Positions 6,262-13,129 of a stretch of 13,997 nucleotides of DNA are shown here, in pieces. The DNA comes from Carnobacterium_A sp049673005. Its GTDB lineage: Bacteria; Bacillota; Bacilli; Lactobacillales; Carnobacteriaceae. The translations under genes and the position numbers were made by a program. Numbering within the stretch: the stretch's first letter is position 1; every line of letters begins with the position of its first letter. The stretch spans positions 1 to 13,997 of the forward strand of contig NZ_JBATXB010000061.1 of NCBI RefSeq assembly GCF_049673005.1, in the 5' to 3' direction. The notes beneath the pieces were generated by a model. The model worked only from the letters and a program-made list of their open reading frames with translations, had not been told where the DNA came from and ran no database searches.

Positions 6262-6744
6262 ATGATGGACGAAATTAAAGTAGGTATTTCAGACTATAAA
6301 GTAGCGAGGATGCCCCAAACATTGATGACAATTGGATTAGGTTCCTGTGTAGGAATTGCTATTTATGATCCTAAAACAAAAATTGGTGGACTCAGTCACA
6401 TAATGCTACCGGATAGCAGTTCATTTAAAAATGCAACTAAAATAGAGAAGTTTGCTGATTTAGCTATTCCTCAAATGGTTTCAGAAATAAGGAAAGAAAC
6501 GAAAAATCAAAACCTAATTGCTAAAATTGCAGGTGGTGCGAGCATGTTTCAAACGGCCAATGATTCATATATAGGAAGCATTGGTGAAAGAAACGTTGCC
6601 GCAGTTGAACGGAGTCTAAAACTCTTGAATATTCCTTTGTTAGGAACCCATACAGGAGGAAATATGGGGAGAACAATGATTGTAGATTTAAGTACGTTTA
6701 CAGTTAAAGTTCGCATGGTTAGTCGAGAAATTATTGTATTGTAA
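6262..6744 (+). CDS. cheD: Chemoreceptor glutamine deamidase CheD
   Basis: CheD hydrolyses the side-chain amide of selected receptor glutamines and binds CheC, stimulating its CheY-P phosphatase activity. The protein is 160 residues from ATG 6262 or 159 from ATG 6265; the latter matches the common CheD N-terminus MDEIKVGISD. Counting from 6265, the catalytic residues are all present: Cys28 in GLGSCVGI, His45 in GLSHIMLPDS, and Thr22 six residues before the cysteine. The remaining motifs IAKIAGGASMF and LGTHTGGNMGRTM are typical. A purine-rich stretch GGGGAAGAAGG (6250-6260) serves as ribosome binding site. The frame extends to GTG 6232 but has no good binding site there. It lies 47 bases after cheW and 25 before cheB. 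Confidence 0.95.
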   Translation: MMDEIKVGISDYKVARMPQTLMTIGLGSCVGIAIYDPKTKIGGLSHIMLPDSSSFKNATKIEKFADLAIPQMVSEIRKETKNQNLIAKIAGGASMFQTANDSYIGSIGERNVAAVERSLKLLNIPLLGTHTGGNMGRTMIVDLSTFTVKVRMVSREIIVL

Positions 6745-6769
6745 ACGTGAATAGGAGCGAGTAGAAAAA

Positions 6770-7798
6770 ATGGGAATAAAAGTGTTGGTCGTGGATGATT
6801 CTGCATTCATGAGAAAAATAATAACCGAAACAATATCAGAAGTAGACGGTTTAAGCGTTATTGGAACGGCAAGAAATGGCCATGATGCGCTAAAATCTAT
6901 TCCTTTATTAAAACCAGATATTGTGACGTTAGATATCGAAATGCCAGGTTTAAATGGACTGGAAACACTTGAGATTATTAAACAAACGTTTACTATTCCT
7001 GTTGTGATGATGAGCTCCCATAGTGGAGAAGCTGTAACAATTGAAGCATTAGAATTAGGTGCAATGGATTTTATTGAAAAACCTGTGGATTTGAAAAATC
7101 AATCAGAAGAATTTAAAAAAGAGATTGAACTAAAAATCTTGCCTTTATTCGAAAAAGCTAAAGAAATAGGTCAAAAAAAAGAAATAGATAAAAGCAGTGT
7201 AAAGAAGGAATGGCAAAAAAAAGTACCCAAAAAAGTAAAAGCTATCGCAATAGGAGCGTCTACTGGGGGCCCAAAAGCGTTATTGCATGTGATTCAACAC
7301 TTGCCAGAAGACTTAGACATTCCGGTCTTTATTGTTCAACACATGCCTAAAGGCTTTACATTATCTTTTGCAGAACGATTGAATATGAAATCTGCAGTTA
7401 AAGTTGTTGAAGCAAAAGAAGGAATGGTTATTGAAAAAGGAACCGTTTATCTAGCTCCTGGAGATTTTCATATGACAATCAAACAAAATAAAATTGCGTT
7501 AGATAGTACCGCTAAAATATTAGGAGTAAGGCCAGCAGTAGATTACTTGTTTCAATCCGCTGCAAGTCTCTATGGTTCATCATTAGTCGGCGTGATCTTA
7601 ACGGGCATGGGCCATGATGGCAGTGTAGGGATGGGCGAGATTAAAAAGCATGGTGGATTTACATTAGCGCAAGATCAAGAAACCGCAGTTGTCTATGGTA
7701 TGCCAGGAAATGCTGTTAAAAAAGGTGTAGTAGATGAAGTGGCTAGTTTGACAGAACTATCGGATAGGATAAATTGGATGATAAGGATGAGACAATGA
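6770..7798 (+). CDS. cheB: Chemotaxis response regulator methylesterase CheB
   Basis: CheB removes methyl groups from receptor glutamates when phosphorylated by CheA. The 342-residue protein starts with a receiver domain (about 1-110): the acidic pair D9-D10, phospho-acceptor D55 in TLDIEMPG, and K104 in EKPVD. A charged linker (about 111-155) rich in lysine and glutamate follows, then the methylesterase domain (about 156-342) with the Ser-His-Asp triad S164 (AIGASTGGP), H191 (VQHMPKGF) and D283 (GMGHDGS). All catalytic residues are intact and length is normal. AGGAG at 6753-6757 is 12 bases upstream of the ATG, a slightly wide spacing. The stop codon overlaps the cheR start (ATGA), so the antagonistic pair is translationally coupled. 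Confidence 0.97.
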   Translation: MGIKVLVVDDSAFMRKIITETISEVDGLSVIGTARNGHDALKSIPLLKPDIVTLDIEMPGLNGLETLEIIKQTFTIPVVMMSSHSGEAVTIEALELGAMDFIEKPVDLKNQSEEFKKEIELKILPLFEKAKEIGQKKEIDKSSVKKEWQKKVPKKVKAIAIGASTGGPKALLHVIQHLPEDLDIPVFIVQHMPKGFTLSFAERLNMKSAVKVVEAKEGMVIEKGTVYLAPGDFHMTIKQNKIALDSTAKILGVRPAVDYLFQSAASLYGSSLVGVILTGMGHDGSVGMGEIKKHGGFTLAQDQETAVVYGMPGNAVKKGVVDEVASLTELSDRINWMIRMRQ

Positions 7799-8565
7799 AC
7801 CTAAACTATGAGTTTTTTTATGATTGGACGAACAAACACTTAAATCTTAATCTAGATGGTTACAAAGAAAAACAATTGCAACGAAGAATTGCCAGTGTCA
7901 TGAAAAACGCAGGTGCTCTAACACTTGAAGAGTATTCAAAAAAAATAGCCCAAGATGAAACGGTCAAACAACAATTTTTAGATTACATCACAATTAATGT
8001 GACTGATTTTTTTCGCAACCAAGATATTTTTGAAGAGTTCGAATCACAATTAAAAATACTATCCACAACATTCCCCTCAATGAAAGTATGGAGTGCAGCG
8101 TGTTCTACTGGAGCAGAAGCTTATTCTATGGCGATGATTTTCGACAAACATCAATTGAGAATGGCAGAAAAAATATTGGCAACAGATATTGATGAAACGA
8201 TTCTAAAAAGAGCAAAAGATGGGGTTTACAAAAACCATGAAATGAAAAATGTTCCGGCAACAGAACGAGCTGCTTACTTTGAAGACAAAGAAGGAACGTT
8301 TTATCTAAAACCGCTTATTAAAAACAAAGTTCAATTTAAAAGACACGATTTAATTGCCGATAAATTCGGGAAAAACTTTCATATTATTGTTTGTCGAAAT
8401 GTCACGATTTACTTTAAAAATGAAGTTAAAGATGAGTTGTACCAACGATTTAGTGATTCCCTTGTTAAGGGTGGTATTTTCTTCACCGGAGCAACCGAAG
8501 CGATTTACAATCCAGAGATATACGGATTGAAAAAAATATCTGCATTCATGTATGAAAAACTGTAA
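7795..8565 (+). CDS. cheR: Chemoreceptor glutamate O-methyltransferase CheR
   Basis: CheR transfers methyl groups from S-adenosylmethionine to receptor glutamates. The 256-residue protein has the N-terminal helical domain with QRRIASVM (29-36) and the conserved ITINVTDFFRN (65-75). The Rossmann-type methyltransferase domain follows, with SAM-binding VWSAACSTGAEAYS (98-111), ATDIDETIL (129-137), IIVCRNVTIYF and GGIFFTGATEAI. There is no C-terminal TPR extension. ATG 7795 is chosen because it overlaps the cheB stop in an ATGA arrangement with AAGGATGAG just upstream; a TTG seven codons earlier is less likely. As the neighbouring receptor lacks a C-terminal pentapeptide, this enzyme probably acts without tethering on it, as is known for many Firmicutes. 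Confidence 0.96.
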   Translation: MNLNYEFFYDWTNKHLNLNLDGYKEKQLQRRIASVMKNAGALTLEEYSKKIAQDETVKQQFLDYITINVTDFFRNQDIFEEFESQLKILSTTFPSMKVWSAACSTGAEAYSMAMIFDKHQLRMAEKILATDIDETILKRAKDGVYKNHEMKNVPATERAAYFEDKEGTFYLKPLIKNKVQFKRHDLIADKFGKNFHIIVCRNVTIYFKNEVKDELYQRFSDSLVKGGIFFTGATEAIYNPEIYGLKKISAFMYEKL

Positions 8566-8691
8566 ACTAAACGAAGATTCAACAAAAGATTTTTAGAAAG
8601 AAACAGAGCCTGTTATTTAGGTTATATGAAACGAATGAAAGGGTTGGTTTCACAATTTTTCGAGACCAGCAGATGAAACAGGAGGAACACT
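8566..8691. other. cheR-cheA spacer, the longest gap inside the che operon
   Basis: The 126-base spacer carries several short self-complementary pieces: TGAAAC (8627-8632) with GTTTCA (8647-8652), TGGTTTC (8645-8651) with GAGACCA (8662-8668, one G-T pair), and CCTGTT (8609-8614) with AACAGG (8677-8682), which would pair with the edge of the cheA ribosome binding site. These are mutually exclusive and short. No terminator T-run, promoter with both boxes, or small gene was seen. Confidence 0.35.
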
Positions 8692-10740
8692 ATGGATGAA
8701 AATAGTAAATACCTCGAATTATTTTTTGAGGAAGCAGATGAACACTTACAAAGTTTGAATGAGCAAGTACTTGAATTGGAAAAACACCCAGAACAATCTG
8801 AAATCGTTGATGTGATGTTTAGATCAGCTCATACGATTAAAGGGATGGCAGCTACTATGGGATTTGATACAATGGCTAAGTTAACCCATAATATGGAGAA
8901 TGTGTTTGATTTATTAAAGACAGATGCCATTCAAGCCGATGAAAAATCAATTGCATTAATTTTTGATTGCTTAGATACCTTGTCAGAATTGGTTGAAGAC
9001 TTACGTGAAGAAAACAATATCGAACGGGATATCTCAACCTTGATTGACCAACTAAATGCGGTTGTTAATGGAGAAAGTGAAGCCATCGTTGAAGCAACAG
9101 AAGAAGCAGATGAAGAGTTTAATCTAGATCTACATAAACTAGACGATTCCGATGTTCAAGTAATCGAAAACGCCAAAGAAAGTGGCTTTAATGCGTTCAG
9201 ATTAGCCGTTAAAGTTGACGAAGACAGCAGCATGAAGAATGCCCGTGTTTTCTTAGTGATGAGTAAACTAGAACAAGCAGGAGATGTGCTTTATGTTGAA
9301 CCGGCTACCGAAGTGCTTGAAAATGAAGAATTCGGAGATGTATTTAAACTGGTCTTTTTAAGTAAATCAGATGAAGAAACCGTTAAAAATTTAGCTCTAG
9401 ATAATAGCGAAATCGAAGCGGTTTTGATTGAAACCATTACGGATGCTCAAGAATTGATGAATACCACTTTACCAGCAGTAGTGAACCCTAAAGAAATAGC
9501 GGTTGTTGAGAAAGAATTAGTCAAAGTCGATACGAGTGAGACTAAAAAAAGCTCGTCAAAAGCACCACAAAAACAAGCAATGAATCAATCGGTGCGTGTG
9601 GATATAGATAAACTCGATACGTTCATGAACTTGGTATCCGAATTGGTTATCTACCGCACACAATTAGAAGATTTTAGTACCCAACTTCAATCTACCGGAT
9701 TAAATGAACCGCTTGAACAAGTTGCTCGAATTAGTTCAGAACTACAAGAATTAGTTTTGAAAATCAGAATGCAGCCTGTCAGCGCCGTAATGAGTCGTTT
9801 CCCGAGAATGGTTCGTGATTTAGCGAATGACTTAAATAAAGAATTTGAGTTAATCATTGAAGGGGAAGACACTGAATTAGATCGTACAGTGGTATCTGAA
9901 CTAGGAGAACCCTTGATTCACTTGATTAGAAACGCAGCCGATCATGGAATTGAAATGCCAAGTAAACGTCTAGAGTTGGGCAAACCGGCAAAAGGCCAAA
10001 TTAAAATCACAGCATATCAAGAAGGAAACCGTGTTGTCTTGACTGTTTCTGATGATGGTAAAGGCGTTAATCCTGCCGCTATTAAAGAGAGTGCTGACAG
10101 AAAAGGTATCCCAACTGAAGGATTAAGCGACAAAGAGTTGCAACAATTAATCTTACACGCTGGTTTCTCTACAGCACAAGAAGTGACAAGCATTTCTGGT
10201 CGTGGTGTCGGAATGGATGTTGTCAAACAAAAAATCAACATGTTGGGCGGAACCATTGAAATTGATAGTGTCGTTAACAGGGGGACTATATTTAAAGTTA
10301 ACTTGCCATTGACCTTGTCTATCATTCAATCGCTGCTAATCAAAGTTGGCGAAGAAACCTTTGCTATGCCACTTGGTATTGTTCAAAAAATAATCAAACC
10401 TGAAATTGAAGAAATTATTCAAGTACACAACCGTGAAGTTTACTTATTTGAAGAAGTAGCTCTTCCAGTGATCCGCTTGAACGAGGTCTTTGATATTCCA
10501 GCAATTGAAGAAGATAATCTGCACTTGATTTTAGTTAATCAAGGAGATAAACAATATGCCTTAGCAGTAGATGATATTCTTAGACAACAAGAAATTGCGA
10601 TTAAGAAACTAGGAACAGAATTAAGTATGATGAAGAAATACCTAGGCGCAACAATTATGGGAAATGGTGGCATTATTATGATCTTAGATATTGCTAGCAT
10701 CTGTAAAGAAACGAGTCAGGAGACCAATTATGAACTCTGA
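8692..10740 (+). CDS. cheA: Chemotaxis histidine kinase CheA
   Basis: The 682-residue central kinase phosphorylates CheY and CheB in response to receptor state. P1 (HPt, 1-125) has the phosphorylated H47 in FRSAHTIKGMAATMGF. P2 (about 143-255) binds CheY/CheB, followed by a lysine/serine-rich linker (about 280-298). P3 dimerisation helices lie at about 300-375 (RVDIDKLDTFMNLVSELVIY and LKIRMQPVS). P4 ATPase carries the N box ELGEPLIHLIRNAADHG (403-419), G1 DDGKG (454-458), F box FSTAQEVTS (492-500) and G2 GRGVGMD (503-509). P5, the CheW-like domain, covers about 540-675. All boxes are intact. AGGAGG (8680-8685) is 6 bases before the ATG, the best ribosome binding site in the operon. The last 11 bases overlap cheC. 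Confidence 0.98.
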   Translation: MDENSKYLELFFEEADEHLQSLNEQVLELEKHPEQSEIVDVMFRSAHTIKGMAATMGFDTMAKLTHNMENVFDLLKTDAIQADEKSIALIFDCLDTLSELVEDLREENNIERDISTLIDQLNAVVNGESEAIVEATEEADEEFNLDLHKLDDSDVQVIENAKESGFNAFRLAVKVDEDSSMKNARVFLVMSKLEQAGDVLYVEPATEVLENEEFGDVFKLVFLSKSDEETVKNLALDNSEIEAVLIETITDAQELMNTTLPAVVNPKEIAVVEKELVKVDTSETKKSSSKAPQKQAMNQSVRVDIDKLDTFMNLVSELVIYRTQLEDFSTQLQSTGLNEPLEQVARISSELQELVLKIRMQPVSAVMSRFPRMVRDLANDLNKEFELIIEGEDTELDRTVVSELGEPLIHLIRNAADHGIEMPSKRLELGKPAKGQIKITAYQEGNRVVLTVSDDGKGVNPAAIKESADRKGIPTEGLSDKELQQLILHAGFSTAQEVTSISGRGVGMDVVKQKINMLGGTIEIDSVVNRGTIFKVNLPLTLSIIQSLLIKVGEETFAMPLGIVQKIIKPEIEEIIQVHNREVYLFEEVALPVIRLNEVFDIPAIEEDNLHLILVNQGDKQYALAVDDILRQQEIAIKKLGTELSMMKKYLGATIMGNGGIIMILDIASICKETSQETNYEL

Positions 10741-11338
10741 TTACTCTTTGTTAGAATTAGATGCGCTTAAAGAGGTCATTAACATTGGTGGCGGAAACGC
10801 CGCAACGAGTTTATCTCAATTAATCAACAAACCGGTCAACATGACGGTTCCGGTTATAGAGATGTTGGACTATTCAGAAGTTTATGAACAAATTATGCCA
10901 GAAGACGCTGTGGTAAAAGCGGTGATGATGCGCATGCTCGGCGATGCAGACGGAATGTTTCTGTTCACAGTCGATCAAGCAGGTTCAGAAAGTATTGTGA
11001 CTATGATGATGCCTGAAGGAATCGATTATTCAGAATCCTTAGCCGATTCTGCGTTACAAGAATTAGTCAATATTTTAGTGAATTCATTTTTAAATGCGAT
11101 TATTAAATTATTGGATATTCACCTGATAACTTCTGTGCCGCTATTGACAAAAGATATGTTTGGGGCGATTATGAGTAGTGTCTATATGGAACAAGGGCAA
11201 TATGAAGAGTCCGTTATGATTATCAAAAATGAGTTTTACTACGCTGGAGACCGCTTAGAGTCTTCATTGTATTTTGTTCCTCAACCAGGAATACTAGAAA
11301 AAATGTTTGAATTATTAGGAGTCGGAGGAGAAGATTAA
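10730..11338 (+). CDS. cheC: CheY-P phosphatase CheC
   Basis: CheC dephosphorylates CheY-P and is stimulated by CheD. The 202-residue protein has two phosphatase signatures of the CheC/CheX/FliY type ([DS]-x3-E-x2-N-x22-P). Site one is D11, E15, N18 and P41 (DALKEVINIG...). Site two is the SALQELVN stretch, with proline 23 residues after its asparagine (ITSVP). Both are complete. ATG 10730 is chosen because AGGAGA (10718-10723) lies 7 bases upstream; it overlaps the cheA end by 11 bases, pointing to coupled translation. The longer frame from TTG 10691 only reads into cheA. Cheek-by-jowl with cheY (1-base gap), its substrate. Confidence 0.95.
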   Translation: MNSDYSLLELDALKEVINIGGGNAATSLSQLINKPVNMTVPVIEMLDYSEVYEQIMPEDAVVKAVMMRMLGDADGMFLFTVDQAGSESIVTMMMPEGIDYSESLADSALQELVNILVNSFLNAIIKLLDIHLITSVPLLTKDMFGAIMSSVYMEQGQYEESVMIIKNEFYYAGDRLESSLYFVPQPGILEKMFELLGVGGED

Positions 11339-11339
11339 C

Positions 11340-11702
11340 ATGACAAAAAGAGTAATGGTAGTAGACGATGCAGCATTTATGAGAATGAAACTAAAGGATA
11401 TTTTACAAAAGAATGGGTATGAAGTTGTTGCAGAAGCACAAAATGGCGTAGAGGCTGTTGAGAAATATAAAGTAGAAAAACCAGATTTAGTTACAATGGA
11501 TATCACAATGCCAGAGATGGACGGCGTTGAAGCCTTAAAAGCGATTAAAGCATTCGATCCAGCATCTAGAGTTGTGATGTGTAGCGCTATGGGACAACAA
11601 GGAATGGTAATGGATGCCATCCGTTCTGGAGCAGTTGATTTTATTGTCAAACCTTTTGACACAGACCGTGTGATCAAAGCGTTAGACAAAGCAGCACTGT
11701 AG
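11340..11702 (+). CDS. cheY: Chemotaxis response regulator CheY
   Basis: A 120-residue stand-alone receiver domain that, when phosphorylated by CheA, binds the flagellar switch. Acidic residues D9 and D10 (MVVDDAAFMR), phospho-acceptor D54 (VTMDITMPEMDG), S82 (VMCSAMG) and K104 (FIVKPFD) are all in place. It closely resembles Bacillus/Thermotoga-type CheY. The ribosome binding site GGAGGAG (11324-11330) is inside the end of cheC, 9 bases upstream of the ATG, and only one base separates the genes. Targets encoded nearby are the N-terminal peptides of FliM and FliY; dephosphorylation should be by CheC and FliY. Confidence 0.98.
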   Translation: MTKRVMVVDDAAFMRMKLKDILQKNGYEVVAEAQNGVEAVEKYKVEKPDLVTMDITMPEMDGVEALKAIKAFDPASRVVMCSAMGQQGMVMDAIRSGAVDFIVKPFDTDRVIKALDKAAL

Positions 11703-11711
11703 GTTAGTCAT

Positions 11712-12128
11712 ATGACACAGATAATTGTTTTCACATTAAATAATAAGTACTACGCATTTTTATCAGAAGATGTGGAAGAAATATTGAAAAAAATGACGTG
11801 GACAACGATTCCTCAGTCTCCAGAATGGGTACAAGGGTTAATTAACCTAAGAGGAAATGTCATTACCTTAATAAATTTCTATAAACTTTTATCTCCCTCT
11901 GTTGAAACAGAAGAATTATGTTACAATAATATTGTCATTGTGAAAAACAAAGACGAAAAATTGGCATTCATGGTGGATAATGTTGAGTGGGTTACTGAAA
12001 TTGATCCAGCAGCTATCCAACAGTTAGAGAATAAAACCGATGATCACATCTCTGGATTAATCCAAGTAAAAGATCAACTGGTAAATATTATTAACATGGA
12101 GACACTATTTTATAAAAATGAGGGATAA
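11712..12128 (+). CDS. cheW: Chemotaxis coupling protein CheW (canonical paralogue 2)
   Basis: A 138-residue single CheW domain linking receptors to CheA. The segment IPQSPEWVQGLINLRGNVIT holds the conserved NLRG (45-48, R47), which the first CheW-like protein of the operon lacks. The VDL that usually follows is LINF here, so the two paralogues deviate at different places. The start ATG lies 9 bases after the cheY stop with only a weak AGG (11701-11703) as ribosome binding site, suggesting dependence on translation of cheY. It is followed after 2 bases by fliM. This is the more likely main CheW. Confidence 0.93.
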   Translation: MTQIIVFTLNNKYYAFLSEDVEEILKKMTWTTIPQSPEWVQGLINLRGNVITLINFYKLLSPSVETEELCYNNIVIVKNKDEKLAFMVDNVEWVTEIDPAAIQQLENKTDDHISGLIQVKDQLVNIINMETLFYKNEG

Positions 12129-12130
12129 TA

Positions 12131-13129
12131 GTGAAACAAGTTTTATCACAACAAGAAATTGATTCTTTATTGGAAGCTGTCAAAAGTGGCGAAATAGATG
12201 AAAATAAACTTGAAGAACAAGAAAACGAGAAGAATAAAGTGAAAAGTTACGACTTTAAACGTCCGGCTCGTCTTTCTAAAGAGTACATTAGTACACTAAA
12301 CATGGTCTTTGAAGAATTTTCTAAAATTGCTGGAAATCGATTGTCAACGCAAGTTAGAAACAATGTTGAATTGCAACTCGCTTCAATCGAACAAGTGAGT
12401 TTTGATGAGTTTGTACACTCCGTACCGCGTTTTACGTTAATGGGGCTGTTTCACTCGAAACCTTTGGAAGGCACACAGATTATTGAATTAAGCCCGCAAC
12501 TTTGTTTGCAGTTGATTGATTTATTGTGTGGCAGTTCTGAAGTGAGATCTAGTGACGACCAGATAAGCAAAACCAACTTCACGGATATTGAAAAAGCGAT
12601 ACTGACAGATATTTTAGGCGATTTAGTCCACTCTTTTGAATTGGCTTGGCGAGATGTTATTGATCTAGAAGTTAAATTAGAGACAACAGAAACCAATCCA
12701 CAGCTATTACAAAACATGTCCCCTAATGAACCGGTCATCTTAGTGACATTTACGGTTGATTTGTTTAATGTACGGACGTTTGCGAATATTTGCGTTCCTT
12801 ACATATTTTTTGAAACGATTTTAGATAAATTGAGTTTAAAGAATTGGTTTGATACCGAAAGAGGTGCAGACCGCTCTGATAACAAGAGAATAGAAACCAG
12901 TTTAAATTCTGCCAAAGTAAATCTGGAAGTACTTTTAGGAGAAGCTACCATGACCTTAGAAAACTTTTTGCAGTTGGAGTTGGGTGACATTATTCCTTTA
13001 GATGGAAAAACGTCTGATCCACTGGTTATGTCAGTAGAACAACGTCCGCATTATCTCGTTAAACCGGGATTAAAAGGTAAAAATAGGGCAGTAGAAGTAT
13101 TACAGTATATCGAAGGAGAGACGAACTGA
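12131..13129 (+). CDS. fliM: Flagellar motor switch protein FliM
   Basis: FliM forms the cytoplasmic C-ring with FliG and FliN/FliY and receives CheY-P. The 332-residue protein has normal length. The N-terminal CheY-P-binding peptide LSQQEIDSLLEAV (5-17) is followed by a charged linker and YDFKRPARLSKEYISTLNMV (40-59), a middle CheC-like domain (about 45-235), and a C-terminal SpoA/FliN-like domain with a QRPHYLVKPGLKGKNRAVEV ending. The GGxG motif usually found in the middle domain reads CGSS here (133-136). The start is GTG, preceded by GAGGG (about 12120-12124) within the end of cheW. The stop TGA overlaps the fliY ATG by one base (TGATG). The assignment is secure. Confidence 0.95.
   Translation: MKQVLSQQEIDSLLEAVKSGEIDENKLEEQENEKNKVKSYDFKRPARLSKEYISTLNMVFEEFSKIAGNRLSTQVRNNVELQLASIEQVSFDEFVHSVPRFTLMGLFHSKPLEGTQIIELSPQLCLQLIDLLCGSSEVRSSDDQISKTNFTDIEKAILTDILGDLVHSFELAWRDVIDLEVKLETTETNPQLLQNMSPNEPVILVTFTVDLFNVRTFANICVPYIFFETILDKLSLKNWFDTERGADRSDNKRIETSLNSAKVNLEVLLGEATMTLENFLQLELGDIIPLDGKTSDPLVMSVEQRPHYLVKPGLKGKNRAVEVLQYIEGETN

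Noticed and set aside
7774..7794. TTG start for cheR seven codons upstream
   Set aside because: ATG 7795 overlaps the cheB stop (ATGA) and has AAGGATGAG upstream, a standard coupled start.
10691..10729. TTG start for cheC inside cheA
   Set aside because: ATG 10730 has AGGAGA 7 bases upstream, and the CheC family begins close to this methionine.
11315..11689. 124-codon minus-strand open frame opposite cheY
   Set aside because: It mirrors the highly conserved receiver domain, has low-complexity composition and no ribosome binding site; an antisense shadow. The same holds for the minus-strand frames at 5908-6207, 10017-10325 and 12451-12738.
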